Below are positions 1 to 10,090 of a DNA stretch of 64,000 bases, piece by piece. Position 1 is the stretch's first letter, and the number at the start of each line of letters is the position of its first letter. The DNA is from Polynucleobacter sp. 80A-SIGWE (GTDB lineage Bacteria; Pseudomonadota; Gammaproteobacteria; Burkholderiales; Burkholderiaceae): contig NZ_JACVOR010000002.1 in assembly GCF_018882295.1 (NCBI RefSeq), positions 558,001 through 622,000 of the forward strand. The letters run 5' to 3'. Below the pieces are notes generated by a model, which had not been told where the DNA came from, ran no database searches, and was given only the letters and a program-made list of their open reading frames with translations. The translations under genes and the position numbers were made by a program.

Positions 1-137
1 ACATAGGTGAGGTACTCAAATCCAAAGGCATCAAAGTTACCAGGATCGCCAGAGGTATTCCGGTAGGTGGTGAGCTTGAGTATGTAGATGCAGGCACATT
101 AGCCAGAGCGCTGATGGATCGCCGTACCGTTGGCTAA
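1..137 (+). CDS. recR: Recombination protein RecR, C-terminal fragment
   Basis: Partial gene cut by the left edge of the window; about 44 residues remain, in frame from base 3 to a TAA stop at 135-137. The visible tail contains [18 protein letters not shown] followed by an alanine-rich helix and a final DRRTVG, which is the characteristic end of the RecR Toprim domain. RecR works with RecF and RecO to load RecA at single-strand gaps. The upstream partner, usually dnaX and a YbaB-family gene, lies outside the window. No clear terminator follows the stop. The identification rests on a short but well conserved tail. Confidence 0.85.
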   Translation, partial: IGEVLKSKGIKVTRIARGIPVGGELEYVDAGTLARALMDRRTVG

Positions 138-314
138 TCGTCACTAAATCGACATAAATTCTAGGTAAATTGCCTCTTTTTGGGGATAATTTGGCCTGCA
201 CCACTGTTGAGCTTTAATCTCACACCGTGCCTATCCGAGTTGTCTTGTTTTTACCCCGGTAGATCTGGCCCTTAGTTTCACTGGCCATTGATGCTAAGCA
301 TTGCGAAATTGTGA

Positions 315-1727
315 ATGACCCACAAATCCTATCTTCTCCTGTTGAGCTTACTTGCTGCTATTTGCAGCATGAGTGCGCATGCCCAGAAGGCAGGATCCGG
401 TTCGGATCAGATCGCCAGCTTTGCTTCTCCAATTGCCGATTTTCCTACTGAGGGTGAGTTGTTTGGTTTGCCAGTAAATATTCACGGCCAAACCACTTAT
501 ATCAATCAGCGTTACAACAATTTCAATTCATCCTATTCTGGTCAGAATAGTTTGGATGCTCAGAAGTCGATGAGCTATACCTGGTCTGGTACCTTGTTCT
601 TTGGTGCACGTCTTGCACCGAATACCGATGTCTACTTCAATCCAGAGGTGGTGTCTGGTGTGCCGTTCTCCGATCTTTCTGGTTTAGGTGGTTTCACGAA
701 CGGTGAAGCGACTAAGGCTAATGGTGCGCAAGCCAAGTTTTATTCTGCTCGTGCCTTTGTGCGTCAAACCATTAATCAAGAGGGCGACAAAGTCGTTCTG
801 GAGAATGAAGCCAATCAAATTACCCAAACTGTCAGTAGTAATCGTGTTGTTCTGACTGGCGGCCAGTTCTCCACATTGGATATCTTTGATGACAGCCGTT
901 ATGCCAAAGATCCCCGCATTCAGTTTATGAATTGGGGCAATATGACCTATCTAGCCTATGACTACGCAGCCGATGCAAGAGGCTACAGCTGGGGCTTGGC
1001 GGGTGAGTGGTATCTCGATAACTGGGTGATGCGCGCCTCACGTATGCTTGCGCCTAAAACACCGAATGGCCGTGATCTCAATTGGCAAATCTTTAATACC
1101 TACGGCGATCAAATAGAAGTAGAGCGCCAGCACAATATTGCCGATCTTCCTGGTAAGGTCAGCGTCTTGGCTTATCGCAACAAAATGATGTTGGCGCGTT
1201 TCTCAGACGCAACGAATTATGTGATTCAAAATAATGCGCAGGGTACTCAAGCCATTAACAATGTGCGTAACAACATGCAATACAAAACCGGTATTGGTTT
1301 GCATGGAGAGCAGGCTTTAACAAAAGACCTTGGTATCTATGGCCGTGCCTTTACATCGGATGGCCATACCGAAACGATGTCCTTCACTGAAGCAGACAAT
1401 TCCATCTCCATTGGTATGGGCATGAATGGCACAAGTTGGAAGCGCCCCAATGACAGCATTGGCATCTCCATGATGCAAAACGGCTTATCTAGCTATCGCC
1501 GTTCCTACCTGCAAGCAGGGGGTGTGTCTTATTTCATTGGTGACTACGCTAGCCCAAGCCAGACGATTTCCTATTCACCGGAGCGGATCGGTGAGGTCTA
1601 TTACAACGCCACTGTGATCAAGAATGTTCTAGCCGGATTGAACTTTCAGCACATCATCAATCCAGCCTATAACTCAGCTCGCGGACCTGTAAACATCCTA
1701 TCTTTTAGGGTTCATGCCGAGTTTTAA
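315..1727 (+). CDS. Carbohydrate-selective porin, OprB-like
   Basis: Outer-membrane beta-barrel of 470 residues. Residues 1-23 form a signal peptide with an AHA-Q cleavage site, and the protein ends in an aromatic residue (HAEF), as expected for a substrate of the BAM machinery. The segment around residues 104-130 (YFNPEVVSGVPFSDLSGLGG, then FTNGE) and the later GGQFSTLDIFD are typical of the OprB/AlgE-like carbohydrate porin family. It probably passes sugars or other small organic solutes across the outer membrane; substrate cannot be read from sequence. It stands alone, with 177 bases before it and 176 after it, so it is probably its own transcription unit. I see no convincing promoter upstream. 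Confidence 0.8.
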   Translation: MTHKSYLLLLSLLAAICSMSAHAQKAGSGSDQIASFASPIADFPTEGELFGLPVNIHGQTTYINQRYNNFNSSYSGQNSLDAQKSMSYTWSGTLFFGARLAPNTDVYFNPEVVSGVPFSDLSGLGGFTNGEATKANGAQAKFYSARAFVRQTINQEGDKVVLENEANQITQTVSSNRVVLTGGQFSTLDIFDDSRYAKDPRIQFMNWGNMTYLAYDYAADARGYSWGLAGEWYLDNWVMRASRMLAPKTPNGRDLNWQIFNTYGDQIEVERQHNIADLPGKVSVLAYRNKMMLARFSDATNYVIQNNAQGTQAINNVRNNMQYKTGIGLHGEQALTKDLGIYGRAFTSDGHTETMSFTEADNSISIGMGMNGTSWKRPNDSIGISMMQNGLSSYRRSYLQAGGVSYFIGDYASPSQTISYSPERIGEVYYNATVIKNVLAGLNFQHIINPAYNSARGPVNILSFRVHAEF

Positions 1728-1791
1728 GTATTTCAAGGTGGGTCAGAGTAATTATTGTCTTTAGAATCAATAAGATACGAAACCCCAATAA

Positions 1792-1820
1792 TTCGACTTT
1801 TGGGATTTCTCACCTATAAT
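1792..1820 (+). promoter_or_regulatory. Sigma70-type promoter for the czcCBA-like operon
   Basis: A perfect -10 hexamer TATAAT lies at 1815-1820, with TTCGAC (partial match to TTGACA) at 1792-1797 and a 17-base spacer. It sits 84 bases upstream of the first efflux gene. The leader between promoter and start is A/T-rich with runs of C, but I found no convincing regulator operator in it. Confidence 0.6.
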
Positions 1821-1903
1821 CGTTTAAACCCCCTTTAAATACAGGGAAACCTGCATCTGGGGCTATAAAAAACAGCATTAGTACAGATTTAGAGGCAGCC
1901 GAT

Positions 1904-3436
1904 TTGATTCACGGCCATTTAAAAACAAACGCATTTGTTATTGCTACTGCAAGCCCCATAAAGTGGGTTGCCTGTGCTGTCGCCTCTCTGTTTTTTAACT
2001 CCACAGTATTTGCACAGTCAAATACCTCCATTCCGGCTAGCGTTACAGTTCAAACGAATGAATCCAAGGATTCGTTATCGGCGCCGCCAGTTGTAAGTAA
2101 CGAAACTGCCAATCCTGCTAATGCCGCATCCTTGTTTGCGCCGGTCACTAAGAGCGATACACCCAAGATCTACACCAAGGGTGCGCCATCAGGCCCCGCT
2201 GAAATGGATTTGCGTCAGCTCTGGACTGAACTTAAATTAAACAACCCGCAGTTGTCTTCATTGCGTGAGTCATATCTCTCTGCAAAAGCAACTGTTCCAC
2301 AGATCAATGCCCCAGCTAATCCGCAGGTCGGCTTGGTATGGTCGGGTATGCCAGTTAATTCACCATTTGCATTGGGTGGTGCGAATGCGCCAAGCCCATC
2401 AAATCCTGGTGGCGGTGGAATTAGTAGTAATAACTCGATTTCGATTGCGCAACCGTTTCAGTTTCCGGGTAAGAAGAGTTTGGCATCCGATATTGCCAAT
2501 ACCAATGCTGAGGCGCTCTTAGCGCAAAGCGAATCTACTTACTTACAACTAGGCGCTCAACTATCCACTTTGTATTACAACGCTCTGGCATCACAAAAGC
2601 AGTTACAGGTTCTTAAGGAATCTGTCTTGCGTTTGGAGATGATTAAGAACGTGGCTAAAGCGCGTTATGCAAACAATACCGCTGCTTACGTTGAGTATCT
2701 GAATGCCCAAGTAGCGCAAAGTGCAGCGCAAGCAGATCAATTTAATGTGGAGCGTCAGCTATCGGTCGCTCTCAATAACATCAATACTTTGGTCGGTCGC
2801 CACTCTAGAGAAAAGCTTGTACTGCGTGGGGATGTACGCCGCGCTATGAATAGCGTCCCAACCTTAATTGAATTGGAAGACTATGCTGAAACCAGTCACC
2901 CCTCATTAAAGAGTTCGGCATTACAGCTAGAGGCTGCTCGTAAAGGCGTAGATCTAGCGAAGAAGGCTTATTTGCCCGACTTCCAAGTCATTGGCTCTTC
3001 ATTTACTCCGCGTGGCCCATTCTCGGCTAACAATGGCGCCATGTACTACCAGTTTGAGTTAGATCTCATCATTCCACTATATTTCTTTACCAAAGAAAAG
3101 TATGGAGTGGAGCAGGCGCAGCGCAATCAAGCAGCCGCAGAGGCGGGCAATATCTCCAATCGTCAGCAGATTGTGTTGGCAGTTAATAGTGCCTATGCCT
3201 CCTATGAGCAAGCAAAGAATCAAACGCAATTTCTAAAAGATCGCCAAGTACCACAAGCAGACGCTGCTTATAAGGTTGGTCTCACACAGTACTCAAATAA
3301 TGGTCAGGGATTTAACGATTTGCTGACAGCGCAAACCCAATTGCGCAATCTTGAAGTTCAATTGGCGCAAGCTGAGAGTAATCTCCTCCAAGCGCAAGCA
3401 GTGTTGCTAGTGACATCTGGCAAAGAACCTTTTTAA
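1904..3436 (+). CDS. czcC: RND heavy-metal efflux outer-membrane factor, CzcC-type
   Basis: TolC-superfamily channel protein of 510 residues and first gene of a three-gene tripartite efflux operon. The TTG start gives an N-terminus with a long hydrophobic signal ending at VFA-Q (about residue 37). After a Pro/Ser/Thr-rich linker come two OEP repeats with long amphipathic helices; ARYANNTAAYVEYLNAQ and the later VGLTQYSNNGQGFNDLLTAQ are the paired, repeat-related signatures of this family. The product should trimerise into an outer-membrane/periplasmic exit duct docking on the adaptor. The symbol is by analogy to the family; the transported metal is not known. The 5-prime end is less certain because no strong ribosome site precedes the TTG. 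Confidence 0.85.
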   Translation: MIHGHLKTNAFVIATASPIKWVACAVASLFFNSTVFAQSNTSIPASVTVQTNESKDSLSAPPVVSNETANPANAASLFAPVTKSDTPKIYTKGAPSGPAEMDLRQLWTELKLNNPQLSSLRESYLSAKATVPQINAPANPQVGLVWSGMPVNSPFALGGANAPSPSNPGGGGISSNNSISIAQPFQFPGKKSLASDIANTNAEALLAQSESTYLQLGAQLSTLYYNALASQKQLQVLKESVLRLEMIKNVAKARYANNTAAYVEYLNAQVAQSAAQADQFNVERQLSVALNNINTLVGRHSREKLVLRGDVRRAMNSVPTLIELEDYAETSHPSLKSSALQLEAARKGVDLAKKAYLPDFQVIGSSFTPRGPFSANNGAMYYQFELDLIIPLYFFTKEKYGVEQAQRNQAAAEAGNISNRQQIVLAVNSAYASYEQAKNQTQFLKDRQVPQADAAYKVGLTQYSNNGQGFNDLLTAQTQLRNLEVQLAQAESNLLQAQAVLLVTSGKEPF

Positions 3437-3442
3437 GGAGCA

Positions 3443-4717
3443 GTGTTGAAAGACAAAATTCTTTCTTTTTTAAAGCAGCTTGCTGATAAAGCAAAGCCTA
3501 TCACTGATAAGGCATTGCATTTTGGTGGCCACAGACTACATGTAGCCCTTGCTAGCGTTGCTGGCCTGTACTGGAATCTCAGCCCACAAAATCGTCATCG
3601 CGTTCGCTTGGCTGCTTTTGCTTTTGCCATTCTTTCAGTAGGTATCGTTGTTGGTCGTATTACCAATGTGAACCGTAACGTCAAAATCGAAGCTTCTGAT
3701 AAAGCATTAAAAGTAGAGAAGAGTGGCATCTTGGAATTAAAACTTCCTGGCATCAAGCTCAACCCAGAAATTTACATCTTCCAAACTGCAGAAAAAGTCC
3801 AAGTACCGGTTGATATCAAAGTACCAGGTCGTTTAGCGTTTAATGCAGAAAAGTCTAAGGTTCTTTCTGCGCGCGCACCAGGGCGGGTAGAGCGCATCTA
3901 TGCATTCGATGGTGCTGAGGTCAATATCGGCTCCCCAATCGTCGAACTCTATAGCCCTGAATTTGTTTCAGCACAGCAAGAGTATTTGCTGTCCTCAAAA
4001 ATGGCGAAAGTACTAGAGTCCAATAAGACCATGAGCGACTTGCTGGGCGACGCTCGCATTACCCAGCAAGCGGCCGCAAACCGCATGCGTAATCTTGGTG
4101 CTGGCGATGGTGATATCAAAGCAATTGAAACGACTGGCAAAACCCAAAACAATTTAGTGATGCGTTCCCCACTCAAGGGGGTAGTAGTGAAGCGTAATGT
4201 TGAGCCTGGTTCAACGCTAAATTCGGGTGATGTGATTGCTACCTTGGCTGACCCAAAACAACTCTGGTTCTTAGGTAATGTATTTGAGCAAGATTTCCGC
4301 CTAATCAAGCCAGGTCAAAAACTAGTTCTACACGTAGAAGCTTATCCTGACAAAGAATTTGTGGCTTACGCGAATTACCTTGCCCCAACCATTGATCCGC
4401 AAACACGTGCTTTATTGATTCGTGCGGATATTGAGAACAGCGACGATCTCCTGCGTCCAGATATGTATGCTTCTGCCAAGTTAACTACCGGCATGGCGGA
4501 TGCAATTGTTGTTCCACAAACGGCAGTAGTACGTATTCGTGAGATGCGCTATGTCATCGTGAAGGTGGGTGATGAGGTATATCGTCGCTTGCCTGTTAAA
4601 GGCTATGACCTCAATAGCAAAGCTTTTGCCATTACCGAAGGTGTTGAGCCGGGTTCACGTATCTTGGCTGAAGGCGCAGTCTTGTTAAATGATCGATTTG
4701 CGAAGCAGGAAGACTAA
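3443..4717 (+). CDS. czcB: RND efflux periplasmic adaptor, CzcB/CusB-type
   Basis: Membrane-fusion protein of 424 residues linking the CzcC-like channel to the CzcA-like pump. A charged N-terminal region of about 50 residues precedes one transmembrane anchor at roughly 55-72. Then come the barrel-sandwich (lipoyl-like) halves, for example PGRVERIYAFDGAEVNIGSP and RSPLKGVVVKRNVEPGS, an alpha-hairpin between them, and a beta-barrel domain with PDKEFVAYANYLAPTIDP. An AAGGAG site at 3435-3440 lies only 2 bases from the GTG at 3443 but 5 bases from the TTG at 3446, so translation may really start at 3446. No Met- or His-rich metal-binding extension is visible. Confidence 0.87.
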   Translation: MLKDKILSFLKQLADKAKPITDKALHFGGHRLHVALASVAGLYWNLSPQNRHRVRLAAFAFAILSVGIVVGRITNVNRNVKIEASDKALKVEKSGILELKLPGIKLNPEIYIFQTAEKVQVPVDIKVPGRLAFNAEKSKVLSARAPGRVERIYAFDGAEVNIGSPIVELYSPEFVSAQQEYLLSSKMAKVLESNKTMSDLLGDARITQQAAANRMRNLGAGDGDIKAIETTGKTQNNLVMRSPLKGVVVKRNVEPGSTLNSGDVIATLADPKQLWFLGNVFEQDFRLIKPGQKLVLHVEAYPDKEFVAYANYLAPTIDPQTRALLIRADIENSDDLLRPDMYASAKLTTGMADAIVVPQTAVVRIREMRYVIVKVGDEVYRRLPVKGYDLNSKAFAITEGVEPGSRILAEGAVLLNDRFAKQED

Positions 4718-7700
4718 GTGAGCGCATTTACTTCCTTTATTCGAGGTGTACTTGAGAAACGGGTATTGGTTATCGTTGGCTCAATCGTGCTCCTTGGGTT
4801 GGGAATGTTTAGCCTTTCTAAGCTTCCAATTCAGCCTTACCCAGGCGTAGCACCATTAACGATTCAGGCGATTTCACAATGGCCGGGAAGAAGTACTACT
4901 GAGGTAGAGCAGCAAGTCACCATTCCAGTAGAGAATGCGTTGGCTGGCATTCCAGGTCTTCAGGCCTTCCGCTCAGTATCTTTATTTGGCTTGTCTGTTG
5001 TCACCTTGAAGTTCAATGACACAACAGATCCATTTAAAGCACGCCAAACATTTATCACCAGTCTTGCCAATGTGAGCTTCCCAACTGGAGTCACTTCCAG
5101 TATCAGTCCAGACTCTGATGCGACTGGCGAGATCATGCGTTATGAGGTGAAGTCGGATTACGCTTCATCCACTCAATTAAAGACGCTACAGAACTACGAG
5201 ATCTATAAAGAGCTCAAGCAAACCCCTGGCGTAGCTGATGTTTCTTCATTCGGTGGCAAGGTTCGCCAGTACCAGGTGATCGTCAGCCCAGAGAGCCTGC
5301 AATCGAAGGGCGTTACCGTTAATGAGCTGATTGCAGCTTTGACGAATGCCAATAGCAATACCGGCGGCGGGCTCTTGCCAAGTGGTGAGCAGCAATTTGT
5401 AGTCCGTGGGGTTGGTCTCCTTAGAAATATTGATGACATTAAGCGGGTAGTGATCTCCATTCACAATGGAGTGCCAATCCGAATCGGTGACGTTGCCCGA
5501 GTAGAGATTGGTAATGCACCGCGTTTGGGTATGTTCCAGTTCAATGAGAACCCAGACTCTGTTGAAGGTATCGTTTATTTACGCCGTGGCGAGAATGCCA
5601 CTGAAGTTTTAGCCCGTGTTCGCAATACTGTTGAAAACATCAACAAACAAGTACTCCCGCCCGGAATAGAAGTCGTGCCGTTCTATGACCGCCAAGTACT
5701 CTTAGACATCACCATCGGCACTGTGAAGCACACCTTGTTCTTTGGTATCTCTTTGGTTCTCGCGGTACTGTTTTTCTTCTTAGGTAATTTGCGTGCAGCA
5801 GCAGTAGTAGCGGCAGTTATTCCGTTAGCGCTATGTGTCTCATTTATTCAGATGCATCTATGGAGCGTGCCTGCCAATTTGATTTCTCTTGGCGCGATTG
5901 ACTTTGGTGTGATCGTTGACTCGGCCGTGATTCTGACGGAGAACGTCATGCGTCACTTGGAAGAAGGTGGCAAGCGTCTCAACCAAAGCATTATCTTGGC
6001 GACCAGTGAAGTGCAGCGCGCCATGATTTACTCAACCGGCATCATTATTGTTGCCTACTCCCCATTGTTCTTTATGGGTGGAGTAGAGGGCATCATCTTT
6101 AAGCCAATGGCATTCACGATGGGCTTTGCTTTGATTGCCGCCATGATTCTCAGCTTAACTTTCTTGCCAGCCATGATCTCTTTGGTATTTGGTGAGAACT
6201 TGCATCACAAGCCACCTGGATTTATCACTAGACTCCTAGATGGCTATAAGCCTTTACTTAGAAAGTGGATGGATCGTCCATTAACCGTGGTGTCAGTAGC
6301 GGTATTCGTATTGGGCCTCACCTTATTAAGCATTACCCGTTTGGGAACGGCCTTCTTGCCTACGCTAGAAGAAAACAATATTTGGTTGCGTGTGACTTTG
6401 CCTAATACCGTGGACTTGGATTACTCCGTCAAGGTGGCTAATCAGTTGCGCGAGACCTTCTTAAAGCAACCCGAAATTGAAAAAGTGGCGGCCCAGATTG
6501 GTCGTCCCGATGATGGTACGGATTCGACTGGCGTATTTAACCAAGAATATGGCCTCTACCTAAAGAGCCCTGAAAAGATGCCAAGCGGCTCTAGCAAGAA
6601 AGATCTCATTACCCATCTTGAAACAGAGCTTAATAAAATTCCGGGTGTTACCTATAGCTTCTCGCAATACATTCAGGATAACGTAAACGAAGCGCTCTCT
6701 GGTGTTAAGGGTGAGAACTCCGTCAAGATTTACGGCACCGACCTAGAGGTTTTGGATCAAAAAGCCCATGAGGTGATTGATCAACTCAAAAAAGTACGCG
6801 GTGTAGCTGACGAGGGCATTCTTAAAGAGTTAGGTCAGCCAACCTTAAATATTCAGATTGATCGTGAACGTGCAGCGCGTTACGGTATTAACGTTACTGA
6901 TATTCAGACGGTAGTTGCCAATGCGATTGGTGGCGCAGCCGTGACCAATCTCCTCGAAGATGAAAAGACTTTCGGTATTGCTATTCGTTTGAATGAAGGC
7001 AGTCGCAACGATATTGCTGATATTGGCCATCTTTTGGTGGATTCATCTAGCGGGCCATCCATTCCTTTATCGATGGTTGCCACGGTTCAATTGTCGGATG
7101 GTCCATTCTTTATCTATCGTGAAGCAGGTAAGCGCTACATCGCTATTAAGTTCAGTGTGCGTAACCGTGACTTAGGTAGCGCGGTAGAGGATGCGCAATT
7201 CTTGGTTGAGAAAAATATCACCTTGCCACCAAACTACTCAATTAGTTGGGATGGTCAATTCAATCAAATGAAGCAAGCGCAGAAGAAGTTGATGTTGATC
7301 GTGCCATTAGCATTGCTGGGCATCTTCTTATTGTTGGTTAGCGCTTTTGGTAATTTCCGTGACGCGGTGATTGTGATGATCAATGTGCCATTTGCTGCCA
7401 TTGGTGGCGTGATTGCATTGCATCTTGCAGGCGAGACTTTGAGTATTTCAGCTTTCTTTGGATTCTTATCCTTATTTGGTATTGCGATTCAGGATGGCGT
7501 GATTCTGATCTCCTTTATCAATAAGACCGCCGCTACCGAGCATGGCGAGATGAAAGACGTGATGGTAGAAGGGGCTTCTTTGCGTGTTCGCCCAGTACTC
7601 ATGACGGCCGCGCTTTCTGGTTTAGGACTCTTACCAGCTGCTTTATCTCACTCGATTGGCTCTGAGGCTCAACGTCCTCTGGCTTTGGTGATTGTGGGTG

Positions 7701-7795
7701 GCATGGTGACAACGACTATTTTGACTCTCTTGGTGTTGCCAGTAATATATGGATGGTTCAGAGGTCGCACATTAACCCAAATGGCAAAAGCCTAG
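4718..7795 (+). CDS. czcA: CzcA/CusA-family heavy-metal RND efflux pump
   Basis: Inner-membrane proton antiporter of 1025 residues, the usual length for heavy-metal RND (HME) pumps. It has TM1, a large periplasmic loop beginning with [15 protein letters not shown], a TM2-6 bundle, a second loop and TM7-12. The TM4 motif [15 protein letters not shown] (about residues 395-409) carries the Asp/Asp/Glu set (about D395, D401, E408) that marks HME rather than drug-type RND proteins. The GTG start directly abuts the adaptor stop codon, so the two are translationally coupled. It should export divalent or monovalent metal cations; which metal is unclear. No metal-responsive regulator gene is adjacent. 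Confidence 0.88.
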   Translation: MSAFTSFIRGVLEKRVLVIVGSIVLLGLGMFSLSKLPIQPYPGVAPLTIQAISQWPGRSTTEVEQQVTIPVENALAGIPGLQAFRSVSLFGLSVVTLKFNDTTDPFKARQTFITSLANVSFPTGVTSSISPDSDATGEIMRYEVKSDYASSTQLKTLQNYEIYKELKQTPGVADVSSFGGKVRQYQVIVSPESLQSKGVTVNELIAALTNANSNTGGGLLPSGEQQFVVRGVGLLRNIDDIKRVVISIHNGVPIRIGDVARVEIGNAPRLGMFQFNENPDSVEGIVYLRRGENATEVLARVRNTVENINKQVLPPGIEVVPFYDRQVLLDITIGTVKHTLFFGISLVLAVLFFFLGNLRAAAVVAAVIPLALCVSFIQMHLWSVPANLISLGAIDFGVIVDSAVILTENVMRHLEEGGKRLNQSIILATSEVQRAMIYSTGIIIVAYSPLFFMGGVEGIIFKPMAFTMGFALIAAMILSLTFLPAMISLVFGENLHHKPPGFITRLLDGYKPLLRKWMDRPLTVVSVAVFVLGLTLLSITRLGTAFLPTLEENNIWLRVTLPNTVDLDYSVKVANQLRETFLKQPEIEKVAAQIGRPDDGTDSTGVFNQEYGLYLKSPEKMPSGSSKKDLITHLETELNKIPGVTYSFSQYIQDNVNEALSGVKGENSVKIYGTDLEVLDQKAHEVIDQLKKVRGVADEGILKELGQPTLNIQIDRERAARYGINVTDIQTVVANAIGGAAVTNLLEDEKTFGIAIRLNEGSRNDIADIGHLLVDSSSGPSIPLSMVATVQLSDGPFFIYREAGKRYIAIKFSVRNRDLGSAVEDAQFLVEKNITLPPNYSISWDGQFNQMKQAQKKLMLIVPLALLGIFLLLVSAFGNFRDAVIVMINVPFAAIGGVIALHLAGETLSISAFFGFLSLFGIAIQDGVILISFINKTAATEHGEMKDVMVEGASLRVRPVLMTAALSGLGLLPAALSHSIGSEAQRPLALVIVGGMVTTTILTLLVLPVIYGWFRGRTLTQMAKA

Positions 7796-7811
7796 GGCTA
7801 CTAGGAAAGCA

Positions 7812-8615
7812 TTGAAATTCATGAGTGAAAATACAAAGCAGCCACATATTCTGATTTCGAATGATGATGGCTATCTTGCTCCTGGTCTTTTGGCCTTGGT
7901 CAATGCGATTCGCCCATTGGGTCGTGTAACAGTCATTGCTCCAGAGCAAAATCACAGCGGCGCATCTAACTCCCTAACGCTTTCTAGACCACTCTCGATT
8001 CATCGTGTAGCTGGTGGTGAGCGCGATGGCTTCCTATTTATTAATGGCACCCCAACGGATTGCGTACATATCGCAATGACCGGTTTCTTGGATGAAAAAC
8101 CCGATCTCGTAGTTTCTGGAATTAATCAGGGCGAGAACATGGGTGAAGACACTCTTTACTCCGGCACTGTTGCCGCAGCAGTTGAAGGTGTGATGTTTGG
8201 CGTTCCCGGTATCGCTTTCTCACAAATTGATAAAGGCTGGAACCGCATTGAAGATGCTGCAAAAGCAGCGCACGATATCGTGGCGCAAATGCTGGTATCT
8301 AAGATGGCTCATAGCGAAGGCCCTGCAACTTTGCTAAATGTGAACATCCCCAATCGTCCCTATGCTGATTTGTATCGCTGGAGGGTGACTCGCTTGGGTA
8401 ACCGCCACCATTCACAACCGGTAGTAGTTCAAAAAAGCCCTCGTGGCGATGACATTTACTGGATTGGTGCAGCAGGGCATGCAAAAGATAGTTCTGAAGG
8501 AACAGACTTTCATGCGATTGATGAAGGCTGCATCTCGATCACACCAATGCAATTAGATTTAACCCATCATGCGCGTCTAGCCGCTATGCGTGCCAATGGT
8601 TGGGATCGCGGTTGA
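7812..8615 (+). CDS. surE: 5'/3'-nucleotidase SurE
   Basis: Survival protein SurE, a metal-dependent nucleoside 5'/3'-monophosphate phosphatase. The metal-binding aspartates are in [11 protein letters not shown] near the N-terminus, with [10 protein letters not shown] and [21 protein letters not shown] as the other conserved site elements. The protein is 267 residues from the TTG at 7812 or 264 from the ATG at 7821. AGGAA at 7803-7807 is 4 bases from the TTG and 13 from the ATG, so the start is ambiguous. It overlaps the downstream pcm gene by 16 bases, the same surE-pcm-nlpD arrangement as in many proteobacteria, where the products belong to stationary-phase repair. Confidence 0.93.
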   Translation: MKFMSENTKQPHILISNDDGYLAPGLLALVNAIRPLGRVTVIAPEQNHSGASNSLTLSRPLSIHRVAGGERDGFLFINGTPTDCVHIAMTGFLDEKPDLVVSGINQGENMGEDTLYSGTVAAAVEGVMFGVPGIAFSQIDKGWNRIEDAAKAAHDIVAQMLVSKMAHSEGPATLLNVNIPNRPYADLYRWRVTRLGNRHHSQPVVVQKSPRGDDIYWIGAAGHAKDSSEGTDFHAIDEGCISITPMQLDLTHHARLAAMRANGWDRG

Positions 8616-9268
8616 GACCAGCAGCAGAGCGGAATGCCGGTCATCGGCAAGCCTTAGCAGCGAAAGTACTCGCTGCTGGGGTTAAACACGGTAAAACATT
8701 AGAAGCGATTGCTACTGTTCCACGCCATGCATTCATGGATGCGGGCATGCACCCTCAGGCTTACGAAGATACCGCTTTACCGATTGGCCATTCACAAACG
8801 ATTTCTAAGCCATCAGTAGTGGCTCGCATGATCGAGCTCTTGCATAAGCCCAAGCAGTCGCTAGGAAAAGTATTAGAGATTGGTACCGGCTGTGGATACC
8901 AAGCAGCAGTTCTCAGTTTGCTATCGGATGAGGTGTATTCCATAGAGCGTATTCGTCCATTGCACGATATGGCTAGAGAGAAGCTCCGCCCATTTCGGAT
9001 TAAAAATCTGCGCCTGATCTACGGTGATGGCATCTTAGGGTTGCCTCAAGCTGCCCCATTTGATGGAATCATTCTGGCGGCAGCTGGCTTGGGCATTCCG
9101 GATGCCTTGCTAGATCAATTGGCTATTGGTGGGCGCCTAGTGGCCCCAGTTGCCAAGAATGAGAAAGAGCAACAATTGATCATGGTAGAGCGGATGAGCT
9201 CCCAGCGCTACCAAAGAACCGTTCTGGACGAGGTCTTTTTTGTACCCTTACAATCAGGGGTAGTATGA
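8600..9268 (+). CDS. pcm: Protein-L-isoaspartate O-methyltransferase
   Basis: Repairs isoaspartyl residues in aged proteins using S-adenosylmethionine. The protein is 222 residues. Conserved elements are [23 protein letters not shown] (substrate side) and the SAM-binding motif [15 protein letters not shown] at about 90-104, then YGDGILG and the C-terminal LVAPV. The TTG start at 8600 overlaps surE by 16 bases; the first roughly 12 residues are not conserved in the family as I know it, so the true start could be a little downstream. The stop overlaps the nlpD start (ATGA), indicating coupled translation. Confidence 0.92.
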   Translation: MGSRLRPAAERNAGHRQALAAKVLAAGVKHGKTLEAIATVPRHAFMDAGMHPQAYEDTALPIGHSQTISKPSVVARMIELLHKPKQSLGKVLEIGTGCGYQAAVLSLLSDEVYSIERIRPLHDMAREKLRPFRIKNLRLIYGDGILGLPQAAPFDGIILAAAGLGIPDALLDQLAIGGRLVAPVAKNEKEQQLIMVERMSSQRYQRTVLDEVFFVPLQSGVV

Positions 9269-10059
9269 AAAACCCAATGAATACCTTGTCTAAATCCTTC
9301 TTATTGCTAGCAGCAGTGGCATCCCTGGTGCTCAATACTGGTTGTTCAACAACCCCAAGAGCTAAGCCGGCGAATGTTGTTGATCGCACCAGTGGAAATA
9401 GTGAGCCTACGCCTCCTGGTTACTATCGTGTGAAACGTGGCGATACTTTGGCTCGGATTGCATTGGATAACGGTCAATCTCCTCGAGATGTGGCGCAGTG
9501 GAACAATATGTCGAACCCTAATCAGATTGAAGTAGGGGATTTGATATTGGTGAAGCCACCAGCCGGATCTAAGTCTGCGGTAAAACCGGCCGTTAAGCCG
9601 CCAACTAATATTGATACTGCAAAAACAGATGCACCAAAGGTTGATGCTGCCAAGGCGGATACACCAAAACCAGAAGCCTCAAAAGAAATGGTTGCTGAGC
9701 CTGGTATTCGTTTGTCATGGCCTGCAAAAGGCAAAGTAACTGAAGAGTTCAATGACAAGAACAAAGGTATTGATATCGCTGGTAAGTTAGGCGATCCTGT
9801 GACCGCAGCTTCTGATGGAAAAGTGGTTTACGCCGGCAACAGCTTGCGTGGCTATGGCAATCTGGTCATCATCAAGCATGACAACACCTACCTCACAGCC
9901 TATGCCCATAACCGCACACTTCTGGTTAAAGAAGGTGATGCGGTAAAGAAAGGGCAGAAGATTGCAGAGATGGGCGACACCGACGCTACTTCAGTCAAGC
10001 TTCACTTTGAACTCCGTGTGAATGGCAAGCCAGTAAATCCAACGCCATACTTGCAGTAA
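9265..10059 (+). CDS. nlpD: NlpD-type lipoprotein, LysM plus degenerate M23 domain
   Basis: Outer-membrane lipoprotein of 264 residues that should activate a cell-wall amidase at the septum. The signal peptide ends in a lipobox with Cys27 (LNTGC). A LysM peptidoglycan-binding domain spans about 53-97 ([14 protein letters not shown]), followed by a Pro/Lys/Ala-rich linker and a LytM/M23 domain at about 165-260. The M23 domain lacks zinc ligands: the canonical HxGxD is NKGID and the final HxH is KLH, while YAHN is kept. This is the non-catalytic pattern of NlpD/EnvC activators. In many relatives rpoS follows; here a nuclease gene does. Confidence 0.9.
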   Translation: MKNPMNTLSKSFLLLAAVASLVLNTGCSTTPRAKPANVVDRTSGNSEPTPPGYYRVKRGDTLARIALDNGQSPRDVAQWNNMSNPNQIEVGDLILVKPPAGSKSAVKPAVKPPTNIDTAKTDAPKVDAAKADTPKPEASKEMVAEPGIRLSWPAKGKVTEEFNDKNKGIDIAGKLGDPVTAASDGKVVYAGNSLRGYGNLVIIKHDNTYLTAYAHNRTLLVKEGDAVKKGQKIAEMGDTDATSVKLHFELRVNGKPVNPTPYLQ

Positions 10060-10090
10060 TTGCCATCAATAAATTGCTAGTGATTTAAGT

